From: Pseudomonadota bacterium
GTDB lineage: Bacteria; Desulfobacterota; Desulfobulbia; Desulfobulbales; Desulfocapsaceae
DNA length: 64,000 nucleotides
NCBI GenBank assembly: GCA_018817385.1
Contig: JAHIUA010000087.1
Location: 1-64,000, forward strand
Direction of reading: 5' to 3'
Shown here one piece after another: positions 45,541 through 57,747 of the stretch; position 1 is the first letter of the stretch, and each line of letters opens with the position of its first letter. A program made the position numbers and the translations under genes. The notes under the pieces were generated by a model. It saw only the letters and a list, made by a program, of their open reading frames with translations, made no database searches and was not told the DNA's origin.

Positions 45541-46296
45541 ATGAGGGGAATGAAGCGAACAGCCGGAAAAAGTGCTCTGTTTGCGCTGCTTCTGTGGTTT
45601 GCCCTGGCAGTGGGAAATGTCTGGGCCTCTGACCAAGCAGCGCCGGGAGAGGGTATGCCTACTGCGGATCCGCATAGTTCTGCCCAGATGCAGGATTATA
45701 AAGATGCAGGTCATGCCGTGGTTACTGAGCATGCTGCAGAAGCAGCTGCCGTACATGGCGAAGCAGCAGCGGGACATGGCGATCCTCATGCAGCGAAAAA
45801 GGACAGTCTGTCGCCAGACAAGCTGAAAGACCTTGGCTTCAGGGTGATGAACTTTATCGTCCTGCTTATTATCCTGGTCAAATTTGGCGCGAAACCAATT
45901 GCTGATGGGCTGGGGGCTCGTCGCAAACAGATCAGAGAGGAGATTGAGGACCTTGAGGCCAAGAAGAGTCAAGCTGAAAAGGCCTATAGAGATTTTTCAG
46001 CAAAACTTGAATCTGTAGAAAAAGACGTTGGTACCATCGTTCAAAAGGCAGTTGCCCAGGCCGAAATTGAAAAGGCCAAGATTATTGAAAAGGCAGAGCA
46101 GTCAGCTGCGGACATCAAACGTCAGGCTGAAATGGTTATTGCTAACGAAATCACTGCTGCCAAACGTACCTTGCAAAATGAGGTTGCTGAACAAGCGGCA
46201 GTTATGGCTGAGGAGTTAATCGTGAAGAATCTGACCCCTGAGGATCAGGTTAAGATTACTGAAGATTACTTAGATAAGGTAGGGGCCGTACAGTGA
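45541..46296 (+). CDS. atpF: ATP synthase subunit b with signal-like N-terminus and His/Ala-rich extension
   Basis: This is the second stator subunit, 251 residues instead of the usual 150-170. The extra part is at the front: a signal-peptide-like segment (1-30) and then about 65 residues rich in Ala, His and Gly with six histidines. The membrane helix of the normal b subunit is at about 100-118 (FIVLLIILVKF), and a coiled coil of about 130 residues follows, ending with a delta-binding helix. The extension would lie in the periplasm. AAGGAG precedes the ATG at 45541. Signal-peptide-bearing b subunits occur in related bacteria, but the purpose is unknown. Confidence 0.85.
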   Translation: MRGMKRTAGKSALFALLLWFALAVGNVWASDQAAPGEGMPTADPHSSAQMQDYKDAGHAVVTEHAAEAAAVHGEAAAGHGDPHAAKKDSLSPDKLKDLGFRVMNFIVLLIILVKFGAKPIADGLGARRKQIREEIEDLEAKKSQAEKAYRDFSAKLESVEKDVGTIVQKAVAQAEIEKAKIIEKAEQSAADIKRQAEMVIANEITAAKRTLQNEVAEQAAVMAEELIVKNLTPEDQVKITEDYLDKVGAVQ

Positions 46297-46838
46297 AACA
46301 AATAATCTTAGCACGACGATATGCCAAAGCGCTTTTCGCGGTTGGTAAGGAAGAAGGTAAGTTCGAACAATATAATGATGCCCTTCAGGGTCTGGCCGAG
46401 TTCTATGGCTCTGGTGCCGAACTGGCAGATGCTCTGACAAATCCGCTTTATCCTCTGGATGTGAGAGAAAAAGTAATGGCAGGTATTGTTGCCTCCATGG
46501 GCGTTGAAAAAATTATGGCCAACTTTCTCAACCTGCTGGTGGAGAAAAAACGTGCTGGAATTATTCCGGAGATAGCGGAAGAGTTTCAAGCCATGGTTGA
46601 TGAAGAAAAAAATATCAGCCATGGTAACGTGGTCTCAGCAGTAGAATTGAGTGAAGAATTGCAGGCCAAAGTGCAGGCAACATTAGAAAAGCTTACTGGC
46701 AAGAAGGTGGAACTGACCACCAGCGTAGATCCTTCGATTATCGGCGGGATTATTGCCAAAGTTGGCGATCTCGAGCTGGACGGTAGTATTAAAACACAAC
46801 TTGCGAGTTTAAAAGATTCCATTAAGGGGAGAGCGTAG
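46293..46838 (+). CDS. atpH: ATP synthase subunit delta
   Basis: This 181-residue subunit joins F1 to the stator. It starts with the family-typical [10 protein letters not shown] and has a C-terminal domain with [20 protein letters not shown]. The GTG start overlaps the atpF stop by four bases. atpA follows two bases after its stop. Confidence 0.93.
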   Translation: MKQIILARRYAKALFAVGKEEGKFEQYNDALQGLAEFYGSGAELADALTNPLYPLDVREKVMAGIVASMGVEKIMANFLNLLVEKKRAGIIPEIAEEFQAMVDEEKNISHGNVVSAVELSEELQAKVQATLEKLTGKKVELTTSVDPSIIGGIIAKVGDLELDGSIKTQLASLKDSIKGRA

Positions 46839-46840
46839 CA

Positions 46841-48364
46841 ATGCAAATCAAAGCCGAAGAAATCAGTCAGATTATAAAAGATCAGATTGGCGAATACGAA
46901 ACCAGTATTGACCTCAATGAGACCGGTACCGTTATCTCAGTTGGTGATGGTATCGCACGTGTATACGGCGTCCAGAACTGTATGGCCATGGAGCTTCTTG
47001 AGTTCCCCGGCGGGATCATGGGTCTTGCTCTGAATCTGGAAGAAGACAATGTTGGTTGTGCTGTACTCGGTTCAGTCAGTGGTATTAAAGAGGGTGACCT
47101 TGTCAAACGTACGGGAAAGATCGCCGAGGTTCCCGTTGGACCAGAAATGGAAGGCCGCGTCGTTGACGGTATTGGCTTTCCCATTGATGGTATGGGACCG
47201 ATCAATGCCAAACTGAGCGCCAAGATCGAGGTCCTCGCCCCAGGCGTTATTGCCCGTAAAGGTGTCCATGAGCCCTGCTACACCGGTGCCAAGGCCGTTG
47301 ACGCTATGACCCCCGTTGGTCGTGGACAGCGTGAGTTGATTATTGGTGACCGCCAGATTGGAAAGACGGCTCTTTGTGTGGATGCCATTATCGCCCAGAA
47401 AGAAACTGATGTTCATTGTATCTATGTTGCGGTTGGCCAGAAAAAATCCACCGTTGCCCTCGTTGTTGAGGCGCTGAGAAAACATGGCGCCATGGAATAT
47501 ACAACAGTGGTAGCAGCATGTGCTTCTGATCCTGCCCCCATGCAGTATATTGCTCCTTTCGCCGGAACCTCCATGGGTGAGTATTTCCGGGATAACGGAC
47601 AGCATGCCCTGATCGTCTATGATGATCTTTCCAAACAGGCTGTAGCCTATCGTGAGCTTTCTCTGCTTCTGAGACGTCCTCCCGGACGTGAGGCCTATCC
47701 TGGTGATATTTTCTTCAACCATTCTCGTCTCCTGGAACGTTCTTCCAAGGTTAACGATGCCCTTGGCGCCGGTTCTCTGACCGCCCTGCCTATCATTGAG
47801 ACTCAGGCTGGTGACGTTTCTGCCTTTATTCCCACCAACGTTATTTCTATTACTGATGGTCAGGTTTACCTTGAGCCAAACCTCTTCTTCTCTGGTGTTC
47901 GTCCGGCGATCAATGTTGGTCTTTCCGTATCCCGTGTTGGTGGTGCCGCTCAGGTGAAGGCCATGAAACAGGTGGCAGGAACCTTGCGTCTTGATCTTGC
48001 CCAGTTTCGTGAATTGGCCGCCTTTGCCGCATTCGGTTCCGACCTTGATGCCGCAACCCAGGCCCAGTTGACCCGTGGTGAGCGTCTGGTTGAGATTCTG
48101 AAACAACCTCAGTACTCCCCGCTTTCTATGGAGAAACAGGTGACTATCCTCTATGCTGGTGCCAACGGTTTTCTGGACAGTCTTCCCGTAAGCTCTCTGA
48201 AAGACTATGAGCAAGAGTTGTATAACCACATCGAGGCTAACGAAGCCTCTATCTTTGCAGACCTTAAAGAACAACAAGTCTTTACTGATGCCATCAAAGA
48301 TAAACTGAACAAGGTGTTAGAAGCTTTCGGTGTCACTTTTAAGGCAACCAAGGGTCTCAAATAA
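46841..48364 (+). CDS. atpA: ATP synthase subunit alpha
   Basis: This 507-residue subunit carries the noncatalytic nucleotide sites of F1. It has the P-loop [10 protein letters not shown], the [11 protein letters not shown] region with its Walker B acid, and the arginine finger region (VSRVGGAAQ). AGAG precedes the start. It is a normal member of the family. Confidence 0.96.
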   Translation: MQIKAEEISQIIKDQIGEYETSIDLNETGTVISVGDGIARVYGVQNCMAMELLEFPGGIMGLALNLEEDNVGCAVLGSVSGIKEGDLVKRTGKIAEVPVGPEMEGRVVDGIGFPIDGMGPINAKLSAKIEVLAPGVIARKGVHEPCYTGAKAVDAMTPVGRGQRELIIGDRQIGKTALCVDAIIAQKETDVHCIYVAVGQKKSTVALVVEALRKHGAMEYTTVVAACASDPAPMQYIAPFAGTSMGEYFRDNGQHALIVYDDLSKQAVAYRELSLLLRRPPGREAYPGDIFFNHSRLLERSSKVNDALGAGSLTALPIIETQAGDVSAFIPTNVISITDGQVYLEPNLFFSGVRPAINVGLSVSRVGGAAQVKAMKQVAGTLRLDLAQFRELAAFAAFGSDLDAATQAQLTRGERLVEILKQPQYSPLSMEKQVTILYAGANGFLDSLPVSSLKDYEQELYNHIEANEASIFADLKEQQVFTDAIKDKLNKVLEAFGVTFKATKGLK

Positions 48365-48382
48365 TAGAGGAGAACGTTCGTT

Positions 48383-49255
48383 ATGCCGAGTTTAAAAGAC
48401 GTTCAAAATAAGATCGCCGGAGTCAAAAAGACCGCGCAGATCACCAAGGCCATGAATATGGTGGCCTCCGCGAGACTCCGGGGAGCCCAGGATAAAATGG
48501 AGGCCTTCCGGCCCTATACCTCCAAGTTTAATGAGGCGATGTCTAACCTCTCTGGTGGGGCAAATACGGATTCATTTCCCCTTATGGAAGTAAGGGATGT
48601 GAAAACTGTTGAATTGGTATTGGTTACCTCAGACAGAGGACTGTGTGGGTCATTCAATGCCAATATTGCCAAACTTGCCAATAAAAAGATTGAAGAGTAT
48701 GAGGCTGAAGGAAAGACTGTAACCCTGGTATGTGTGGGGAAAAAAGGTTTTGGATCCTTTAAAAAATCTGGAAAAGTCCGGACCAAATACACCGATATCA
48801 TGGCTGGTTTTCAGATGTTCAATGCCAGAGAAATCGCACAGGATATCTCCCAGAACTTTATAAATGGTGGGTGCGATAAGGTAGAGGTGATATATGGTCA
48901 CTTCAAATCTGTCGCTCGGCAGATTCCTGTAGCTGAGGATATGCTGCCTATTACCCCTGTTGTAATTGAAGGAGAAGCGGTTGCCAAGATGAGCGGTGAT
49001 TATATCTACGAGCCTTCAACGGAAGAGATCATGGATGTAATGCAACCCTTGTACCTGAATGTGATTATTTATCATGCCATGCTTGAGGTCGGCGCTTCCG
49101 AACATGCTGCCCGTATGACATCCATGGATAATGCAACGAAGGCATGTAAGGATATCGTAAAAGATCTTACCCTTATTTATAATAAGGCCAGACAGGCAGC
49201 CGTTACTGGCGAACTGATGGATATTGTCGGCGGAGCCGAAGCCCTGAAGGGATAA
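48383..49255 (+). CDS. atpG: ATP synthase subunit gamma
   Basis: This 290-residue subunit is the central rotor shaft. It has the conserved N-terminal coiled coil (ITKAMNMVASARLR), the motif TSDRGLCGSFN, and the C-terminal helix ending with the typical EILDIVGGAEAL-like sequence. It lies between atpA and atpD as in most operons. GGAG precedes the start. Confidence 0.96.
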   Translation: MPSLKDVQNKIAGVKKTAQITKAMNMVASARLRGAQDKMEAFRPYTSKFNEAMSNLSGGANTDSFPLMEVRDVKTVELVLVTSDRGLCGSFNANIAKLANKKIEEYEAEGKTVTLVCVGKKGFGSFKKSGKVRTKYTDIMAGFQMFNAREIAQDISQNFINGGCDKVEVIYGHFKSVARQIPVAEDMLPITPVVIEGEAVAKMSGDYIYEPSTEEIMDVMQPLYLNVIIYHAMLEVGASEHAARMTSMDNATKACKDIVKDLTLIYNKARQAAVTGELMDIVGGAEALKG

Positions 49256-49293
49256 TAACCATACGAAAATATAAAGACTTTGAGGAGAGGTAA

Positions 49294-50721
<1,428 letters not shown>

Positions 50722-50832
50722 CTGCCCAGATAAACGAGTAAAAAGTCTGAGAGTTCCTTTCGAAACACGCTTCTCTCCATACAATTGGGAATGGTGTTTC
50801 GAAGGAACTAAACAGCATAAGAGGATAAACCG

Positions 50833-51246
50833 ATGGCACAACAAATACGTTTAGAAGTAGTTACGCCTAACGGGGCCGTAGTTAACGAGGATGTCGATAT
50901 CGTCAACGCCCCCGGTTATGGTGGTGACTTTGGTGTGTTGGCCAATCATGCTCCGTTTCTCTCTACTATCAAAATCGGCCTTCTCACCTATGAGCAGGGA
51001 AAACAACGACAAAGTCTGATGATCAGTGGAGGCTTCTCTGAAGTTTCCAATAATAAGATCACCTTTCTCGTTGAAAGTGCTGAGTTTGGCAAAGAGATAG
51101 ATGTTGACAGAGCAATGAAAGCCAAAGAACGTGCTGAAAAACGCTTGAGTCAAGCAGCCGCGCATGATGAAAAATTTAATCAAACCAGGGCAGAGGCTGC
51201 CCTGCAGCGCGCACTGGCACGAATTAAAGCATCAAAGATTGCCTGA
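50833..51246 (+). CDS. atpC: ATP synthase subunit epsilon
   Basis: This 137-residue subunit has the N-terminal beta-sandwich ([25 protein letters not shown]) and a C-terminal pair of helices that can inhibit rotation. It ends the second ATP synthase operon; a terminator follows 24 bases after the stop. Confidence 0.94.
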   Translation: MAQQIRLEVVTPNGAVVNEDVDIVNAPGYGGDFGVLANHAPFLSTIKIGLLTYEQGKQRQSLMISGGFSEVSNNKITFLVESAEFGKEIDVDRAMKAKERAEKRLSQAAAHDEKFNQTRAEAALQRALARIKASKIA

Positions 51247-51270
51247 TTAACTTTAATAGGCTATAGTAGC

Positions 51271-51308
51271 AAAAGGTCGTCCTTTATCGGACGGCCTTTT
51301 TTTTGCAC
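51271..51308 (+). terminator. Intrinsic terminator after atpC
   Basis: AAAAGGTCGTCC pairs with GGACGGCCTTTT with one G-U pair, and a long T-run follows. Confidence 0.9.
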
Positions 51309-51360
51309 TTTTAGTATAAATAAATTTGATACGGCTAATCTATTCTTTTGAGGTACGTGT

Positions 51361-52782
51361 ATGAAAGCCAAGGAGCGTATGGCAATTGCCAGACAGATGC
51401 CGGTAGAATTGACTCCGGCCGAGCGTATAAAAAATTTCGATGAAATTGTTGCAGGTTATAGTGAGAATACCGCACTCCTGGAGGCAGAACGTTGTCTTCA
51501 ATGTAAAAAACCATCCTGCCGGCTAGGTTGTCCCATTCATAATGATATCCCTGCTTTTATAGCGTTACTTCGCCAAAAGAAGTTTGAGGAGGCATATTGG
51601 AAAATTCGTGAAACCTCCTCCATGCCTGCGGTCTGTTCACGAATATGTCCCCATGAATTTCAATGTGAAGGTTCATGTGTTCGCGGAAAAGGAAAAGGTC
51701 AGGCAGTCGCTATTGGTATGCTGGAACGATTCGTTGTTGATTGGATGGTGGCCAATAAAAAAAATATGCACACTGAGTGTCGCCTTCCTGGGGATAAAAA
51801 GGTTGCCATCATCGGTTCCGGCCCTGCAGGGATGACCGTTGCCTATTATCTTTCCCATAAAGGAATTCCTTGTACCATCTTTGAGTCCCTTCCGGTTTAT
51901 GGTGGTATGCTCACTGTCGGAATTCCACCTTTTCGTTTGCCGAGAGACATTATTAATGCTGAAATAGATGCCCTGAAAAATTGCGGTGTAACCCTGTATA
52001 CCAATGTCCTCATCGGCAGAGACAAAACCATTACCGATCTTAAGGAGGAAGGTTTTGATGCTATTTTTAATGGTGTCGGGGCCCATGCCAGCAGAAAATT
52101 AGGAATTGAAGGGGAAGAAACCAGCGAAGGAGTGTTGCATGGGGTCGATTATCTGAGGCGCGTCAATCTCGGAGAAAAAATCGATCTTGGCAAAAAGGTA
52201 GTTGTCGTTGGCGGTGGCAACGTGGCCATAGATGTCGCCAGAACTGCCCTCCGTTTAGGGTCTACTGATGTGTTTATCCTCTACCGCAGATCGCGCAAAG
52301 AAATGCCGGCCTCTCCTTCTGAGATTCATCATCTCGAAGAAGAAGGAGTTCGTATTGAATTTCTGGCCATAGCAGTCAAAATTCATGCCAAGAACGGTAA
52401 ACTTTCCAAGGTGGAATGTGTGCGGATGGAGCTCGGAAAACCAGATAGTTCCGGTCGCTGTCGCCCCGTTATTCAAGAAGGTTCTAACTTTATGATTGAG
52501 GCGGATTCTATTATTCCGGCCATCAGTCAGAATGTGGATCATGCTGCTAATGAGGGGCAGGAATTAAATATTACCTCCTGGGGAACCTATCACACCGATC
52601 CCAAGACTCTTCAGACCTCGATCGACTATATCTTTGCCGGTGGTGATAATGTTCTCGGTCCCCAGACAGCTGCCAAGGCGGTTTATCAGGGTAAGGTAGC
52701 TGCTGAGTCTATTGAGCGCTATCTCAATGGTCAGGATTTAAAAAAGGATAGAGAATTTCTCTGTGACCAGATTGACTGGTAA
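51361..52782 (+). CDS. GltD/SudA/NfnB-family NADPH oxidoreductase
   Basis: This 473-residue flavoprotein belongs to the family of glutamate synthase small subunits, sulfide dehydrogenase alpha (SudA) and NfnB. It has an N-terminal domain with four-cysteine clusters (CLQCKKPSCRLGCP and CSRICPHEFQCEGSC), an FAD site (IGSGPAGMTVAYYLS) and an NADPH site (VGGGNVAIDVART). The partner subunit NfnA/SudB is not adjacent, and no large glutamate synthase subunit is in the window. It may be the homotetrameric GltA type or an orphan electron-transfer subunit. GAGG precedes the start and a strong terminator follows. Confidence 0.85.
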   Translation: MKAKERMAIARQMPVELTPAERIKNFDEIVAGYSENTALLEAERCLQCKKPSCRLGCPIHNDIPAFIALLRQKKFEEAYWKIRETSSMPAVCSRICPHEFQCEGSCVRGKGKGQAVAIGMLERFVVDWMVANKKNMHTECRLPGDKKVAIIGSGPAGMTVAYYLSHKGIPCTIFESLPVYGGMLTVGIPPFRLPRDIINAEIDALKNCGVTLYTNVLIGRDKTITDLKEEGFDAIFNGVGAHASRKLGIEGEETSEGVLHGVDYLRRVNLGEKIDLGKKVVVVGGGNVAIDVARTALRLGSTDVFILYRRSRKEMPASPSEIHHLEEEGVRIEFLAIAVKIHAKNGKLSKVECVRMELGKPDSSGRCRPVIQEGSNFMIEADSIIPAISQNVDHAANEGQELNITSWGTYHTDPKTLQTSIDYIFAGGDNVLGPQTAAKAVYQGKVAAESIERYLNGQDLKKDREFLCDQIDW

Positions 52783-52805
52783 AAAAGAGTGCTTCCTCAT
52801 TCAGA

Positions 52806-52841
52806 GCCCGCAGCACCGCAAGGAACTGCGGGCTTTTTTTT
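52806..52841 (+). terminator. Intrinsic terminator after the GltD-like gene
   Basis: GCCCGCAG (52806-52813) pairs with CTGCGGGC (52826-52833), followed by a run of eight T. Confidence 0.92.
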
Positions 52842-52867
52842 GGGGCAGGAAAGGGGAAAGAGGTGAA

Positions 52868-54691
52868 TCAGAGACTGGCTGTCGTACTGTGGATATAACT
52901 TTGTACACCTTCCGTGATTTCGCTGGCCACTGTATTGAGAAAATTATCTTTATTGAGGAAATCAGAATCTGAGGGGTTGGTAATAAAGGCGATTTCAATG
53001 AGGATAGCGGGCATTTCAGCACCAATCAAAACATAAAATGGAGCCTGCTTGACGCCGAGGTTCTTAAAGTTGTATCCATTGATGCCATTGATGCCACCGC
53101 AAAGTGAATTGTGGACATAGCCGGCAAGTCTTGAGGATTCATTGATTTTTGAATTCTTCATGATATCGGAGAGGATATCCTGGAGGTCACTCATCTGATG
53201 GGTAGAGGTTGCATTTTCAAATGCGGCAACCCGCATGGCCTCGGCATTGGTGGTCAAATTGAGATAGTAGGTTTCGATACCATGCACCTTGGGTGAGGGG
53301 TGGGCATTGATATGGAGAGAGATGAAGAGATCGGCATCGTTGGTATTGGCTATAGCGGTCCGCTGTTCAAGGGGAATAAATTGATCATTATCTCGGGTAA
53401 GGATGACCTCTGCTCCGGTCTGTCGGGCAAGTATTGGCGCGAGTTTTTTGGCTATCGTCAATACAATATTTTTTTCCACCAGGCCAAAGGCTGAGGCCCC
53501 GGGATCTTTACCGCCATGCCCGGGATCGAGAACAATTTTTCGCACCCCGAGACCAAGCTGCTGGGCCAGTGAGAACTGAACTTCAGGCAGTGGAGGATCT
53601 TCAGTGGCAGGTGCAACGAGTTCCCCCCTGATATCGACAGCCTTCTTTTTGAAATCATCGAGGACAATGATTGCTGCAAGGGGCAGATCTGCACTTGGTT
53701 GCAAATCGGATGAGACAGTGGAGGGAGCTTTGGGTAAGGACTTGTCCGGTTTTCCTGTAGCAACCTTGGCTTCACCCCGGACATCAATGACTACCCGGAA
53801 GGGGTCGGGCAGGCTGAAAATCTTGTAGCTGGAAATGGATTCAATGTCGAGCACTACCCTGACCACCTCAGGGGTGAACTGTCCGGTGCGAATTTGCTTG
53901 AGAAGGCCATCTTCGATGGGCACAGGGGATCGGTAACGTGGGTCTATATAGGAATCCTGAAAATCTATATAGAGTCGTCGTGGTTTGTCACCGTCTTTTT
54001 CAAGGAGTGTTTCCTGATAGGTTACCGGTCCTGATGCATTGATGGCGACCCGGGTGTAATTGTTCGATGACCAGTACTTTACAGGCAGGACGTTGGTCAG
54101 ATTCTCCATGTCGTTCCTTTGGAGCATGGATTCCGGTAGGGGGATATTGTGGCTTTTGGATAAGCCCTTGAGGCTGTCGGCAGCATGGGGGTACATGTCG
54201 CCGTTTCTATAATTACTTATGATGTGGGCAAAGGCATTGGCTGCTCTGAGGGGGTCATTTTTTTCTTTGAGAAAAATTTTCGCCACAGCATACTGAGCAT
54301 CATCTGCGAGACGATCGTCTGGGAAAAGGGCTGTCACATCTCGATAGTAGGACATGGATTCCTGGAGATCAACAGGGGCATTGAATCGTTTGTACATTTT
54401 GAGATACATCCGAGCGAGCATATAGAGGCTGGGAGCGGCAAATTCAGATTTAGGCCCTGCCAGATAGATTTTTCTGAAATTGCGAACTCCATTGAGCCAG
54501 TTATCTCGAGAGCTGCCAAGGTTGCTGTTGGTATGCAGTTCGTTATAATAAAATTTTGCCTGTTGATACTGTTTGTCTAATGCAACAGTTTCAGAAATGA
54601 CACCCTCTACTTCCTCGGCCATACACAAGGTGCCTGAAAAAGAGATGAAGAAGAGGAGGAAGAGGGGGAAGAGAGTGAAAAGGCGAAACAT
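52868..54691 (-). CDS. N-acetylmuramoyl-L-alanine amidase with TPR-like and AMIN domains
   Basis: This periplasmic enzyme cuts the bond between muramic acid and the peptide in peptidoglycan and probably helps daughter cells separate. The 607-residue product has a signal peptide (1-24), a TPR-like helical region (about 30-180), an AMIN targeting domain (about 210-310), and an Amidase_3 domain (about 385-600). The zinc ligands are visible in LDPGHGGKDPGA, VEKNIVL and SLHINAH, and the catalytic Glu in LIEIAFITNPSD. It resembles AmiC-type enzymes. It has a weak ribosome site and stands alone. Confidence 0.88.
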   Translation of the reverse strand: MFRLFTLFPLFLLFFISFSGTLCMAEEVEGVISETVALDKQYQQAKFYYNELHTNSNLGSSRDNWLNGVRNFRKIYLAGPKSEFAAPSLYMLARMYLKMYKRFNAPVDLQESMSYYRDVTALFPDDRLADDAQYAVAKIFLKEKNDPLRAANAFAHIISNYRNGDMYPHAADSLKGLSKSHNIPLPESMLQRNDMENLTNVLPVKYWSSNNYTRVAINASGPVTYQETLLEKDGDKPRRLYIDFQDSYIDPRYRSPVPIEDGLLKQIRTGQFTPEVVRVVLDIESISSYKIFSLPDPFRVVIDVRGEAKVATGKPDKSLPKAPSTVSSDLQPSADLPLAAIIVLDDFKKKAVDIRGELVAPATEDPPLPEVQFSLAQQLGLGVRKIVLDPGHGGKDPGASAFGLVEKNIVLTIAKKLAPILARQTGAEVILTRDNDQFIPLEQRTAIANTNDADLFISLHINAHPSPKVHGIETYYLNLTTNAEAMRVAAFENATSTHQMSDLQDILSDIMKNSKINESSRLAGYVHNSLCGGINGINGYNFKNLGVKQAPFYVLIGAEMPAILIEIAFITNPSDSDFLNKDNFLNTVASEITEGVQSYIHSTTASL

Positions 54692-55077
54692 TAGAGCTTG
54701 TTGAGTATTTGGTGGAAAATGGATTCGTAGGGCATGGCCAACATGTAAGATGCCTCGTGCAAGGGAAGAATTTTATAAGAATCCAGTGTTTTTGAAAGTA
54801 TACATAAAAGCATGAGGGAAGGCAAAAGAAAAGGCCAGGGAAAGATTGTTATTATCGCTAAGAAGAGAACCTCAATGGCCAGAGAGGTTGCTGTGGTTGG
54901 TCCGGTCGAGTGGAGGCGAAATTATCGGGCCATATTTTTTTAGGAGGACAGAGAGCATTGCTGGCTCTCTTCGCCTCATGAGGGGGCTGAACTGTTCCAT
55001 CACTCATGGGGCGGATTGAGAGGGTTGGTTGAATTTCGCTGTGTGGCCTGTGTCTGCAGCTCGAGTGAGTCAGTGCC
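54692..55077. other. Intergenic region between the amidase and mutS
   Basis: About 385 bases without a gene. A small stem with GAGAGC and GCTCTC near 54955 is seen and nothing else. Confidence 0.5.
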
Positions 55078-57747
55078 TCACTTCAGGAGGTTCAGGAGGT
55101 CATAGACCACGTCCAGGGCCTGACGGGGGCTGAGTGTATCTGGGTCAAGTTCCCGGAGGTAGAGATGGATTGGGTTTTCCTCGGGGACTGGAAAGAGGGA
55201 CAGCTGATTGGGATGAGACCTTTTGCCCTGTTTTGGAGAATCACTTTTTTTGACGATGGTTGGGGTTCCGTCCTGACTGAATTCACCTTTCTCAATATTG
55301 AGGAGGATTTCTCCAGCTCGTTTGACCACTCGCTCAGGGACGCCGGCAAGTGCCGCCACCTGGATGCCGTAGGAGCGGTTCGTTCCTCCTTTAACCAGTT
55401 TGTGGAGAAAAATAATGGTCTCATTCCACTCACGGACGGCAATGGAATAGTTGCGAACTCTTTCCTCGGTCAGGGCAAGATCAGTGAGTTCATGATAGTG
55501 GGTGGCAAAGAGGGTTTTGACCCCTTTATTATTCTTTCTGACCAGATCTTCGGCCACAGCCCAGGCAATGGCCAGACCGTCAAAAGTGGAGGTGCCGCGA
55601 CCGATCTCATCGAGGATAACCAGACTTTTTTCGGTGGCGTTGTTGAGGATATTGGCGGTCTCATTCATCTCCACCATGAATGTAGACTGGCCCCTTCGCA
55701 GGTCGTCCATGGCCCCGACTCGAGTAAAAATCCTATCCACTGCACCAATAGTTGCAGATTCTGCGGGCACAAAAGAGCCCATCTGAGCCATAAGGACGAT
55801 GAGAGCGGTTTGGCGGAGAACGGTGGATTTCCCAGCCATGTTGGGGCCGGTGATAATGAGGACCTCGTCCTTTTGCTGATCGAGATAGACATCATTAGCA
55901 ACAAATTTCCCGCTGGCCAGGGATCGTTCGATTACCGGGTGTCTGCCTTCGACAATGTTGATAACTTCGCCGTCGTTTACCTCAGGTCTGCGGTAGTGAT
56001 AGAGGTGGGCCACTTCAGCCAGACAGACGAGAAAATCAATTTTGGCCAACAGCTGGGCACTCTTCAGCAAACGGGGACTCTCAGCGGCCAGCTTTTTACG
56101 AATCTCGGTGAAGAGCAGGTATTCGATTTCCAGACGCCGTTCCTGAGCCCCTAAGACCTTGCTTTCAAATTCTTTCAGCTCAGGGGTGATAAAGCGCTCG
56201 GCATTGGCTAGGGTCTGTTTACGGATGTAAGATTCAGGCACCTTGTCAGCCTGGAGTCGACTCACTTCGATAAAGTAGCCAAAGACCTTGTTAAATCCCA
56301 CTTTGAGTTTGGCAATGCCGGATGCTTGCCGTTCTTTGCTTTCCAGGTCAAGGATCAGTTGCTTCCCATGTCGCTGAATATGTACCAGTTCGTCCAGCTC
56401 CTTATTGTAGCCTTCTTTGATCAGTCTCCCCTCACGGAGGGTGACCGGGGCTTCCTCATGGATGGCCTCTTCAATAAGGAGATGGAGGTCATCAAGGGTG
56501 TCGAGTTCCTCCGCGATTGCTTTGATTCTGTGCACGTCGCACTGGAGTAATAACTCCTTGATGGCCGGCAGTCTGGCCAGAGAATGTTTGAGGGCCAGCA
56601 TGTCGCGTCCGTTTCCGTTGCCCAGTACCATTCGGCTATTGAGCCGTTCTACATCATAGACGGCGGTGAGCTGCTGGCGAAAATTATTACGCTGTTTTGT
56701 ATGGTTGTAGAGGAATTGGACCCCGTCTAACCTGGCATTGATGCGATGGACATCCTGGAGGGGAAAGAGAAGTTCCTGTTTCAGCAGCCTTGCTCCCATT
56801 GGGGTACAGGTCTGATCCAGGACTGAGAGGAGAGAGCCCTCACGTTTGGAACCGATAATCGTCTGAGTCAGCTCCAGATTGCGTCTGGAAGAATCATCAA
56901 TCTGGAGGATGAGGTCCAGGTCGATGGGGGTCAGGCGTTCGATATGTCCGATTTCTGTCTTCTGCGTCTCGCGAATATAGTCCAGGAGGACCCCGGCAGC
57001 AATAATCCCCTGTTTGAAAGCACTGCACCCGAATCCAGCAAGATTGGTGACTTTAAAATGTTCAGTGAGCAGTTCTTCACAGTGCGGATAGTGGAAAAGA
57101 GATGGCGGACGAGAGGTAATGCAGAGGCCGGGAAGAAGGGTCTCAGCTGTGGAGATCAGAGACTTTACCGCCGCATGTTGAACCTCATTGACAAGCAGTT
57201 CAGCGGGGGTCATGCGGGTAAGTTGATCGAGTACGGTCTCTCCCTTCCCTGTTTCTTCGGAAAATTCGCCGACCAGGAACGAGCCGGTGGAGAGATCCAG
57301 GAAGCTGATGCCGTAGGTCGTTTGCGTTCCTTTTTCCTGGCAGGAGAGGGCTGCCACATAGAGGTTGTCTTTATCATCCAGGATCTGCTCGTCGGTGATC
57401 AGGCCTGGAGAGATAATTCGAACGACTTCTCGGCGGACGATTCCCTTGGCCTGGCTTGCCTCTTCGGTCTGTTCACAGATAGCAACTCGACGCCCTGCCT
57501 TGACCAGTTTGGCCAGGTAGGTGGAGGCGGCATGAAAGGGGATGCCACACATGGGAACCCGATTGGCATCATTCTTGTTATTGCGTGAGGTAAGGGTGAT
57601 GCCGAGAATTTTGGCGGCTGTGACCGCATCGTCGAAAAACATCTCGTAGAAATCACCCATTCGATAAAAGAGGATGGCATCCTGATGCTGCTCCTTGATT
57701 TCCAGGTACTGTTGGAGCATTGGGGTGATTTTTGCAACCTTAGTCAT
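55078..57747 (-). CDS. mutS: DNA mismatch repair protein MutS
   Basis: MutS recognises mismatches and starts repair. The 889-residue protein has the mismatch-binding motif FYRMGDFYEMF near residue 28, a Walker A motif TGPNMAGKST, a Walker B at LVILDEIGRGTSTFDG, and a C-terminal tail for dimerisation (EENPIHLYLRELDPDTLSPRQALDVVYDL). The start overlaps the HIT gene stop by four bases, so mutS is coupled to it. Other repair genes (mutL) are not adjacent. Confidence 0.95.
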   Translation of the reverse strand: MTKVAKITPMLQQYLEIKEQHQDAILFYRMGDFYEMFFDDAVTAAKILGITLTSRNNKNDANRVPMCGIPFHAASTYLAKLVKAGRRVAICEQTEEASQAKGIVRREVVRIISPGLITDEQILDDKDNLYVAALSCQEKGTQTTYGISFLDLSTGSFLVGEFSEETGKGETVLDQLTRMTPAELLVNEVQHAAVKSLISTAETLLPGLCITSRPPSLFHYPHCEELLTEHFKVTNLAGFGCSAFKQGIIAAGVLLDYIRETQKTEIGHIERLTPIDLDLILQIDDSSRRNLELTQTIIGSKREGSLLSVLDQTCTPMGARLLKQELLFPLQDVHRINARLDGVQFLYNHTKQRNNFRQQLTAVYDVERLNSRMVLGNGNGRDMLALKHSLARLPAIKELLLQCDVHRIKAIAEELDTLDDLHLLIEEAIHEEAPVTLREGRLIKEGYNKELDELVHIQRHGKQLILDLESKERQASGIAKLKVGFNKVFGYFIEVSRLQADKVPESYIRKQTLANAERFITPELKEFESKVLGAQERRLEIEYLLFTEIRKKLAAESPRLLKSAQLLAKIDFLVCLAEVAHLYHYRRPEVNDGEVINIVEGRHPVIERSLASGKFVANDVYLDQQKDEVLIITGPNMAGKSTVLRQTALIVLMAQMGSFVPAESATIGAVDRIFTRVGAMDDLRRGQSTFMVEMNETANILNNATEKSLVILDEIGRGTSTFDGLAIAWAVAEDLVRKNNKGVKTLFATHYHELTDLALTEERVRNYSIAVREWNETIIFLHKLVKGGTNRSYGIQVAALAGVPERVVKRAGEILLNIEKGEFSQDGTPTIVKKSDSPKQGKRSHPNQLSLFPVPEENPIHLYLRELDPDTLSPRQALDVVYDLLNLLK

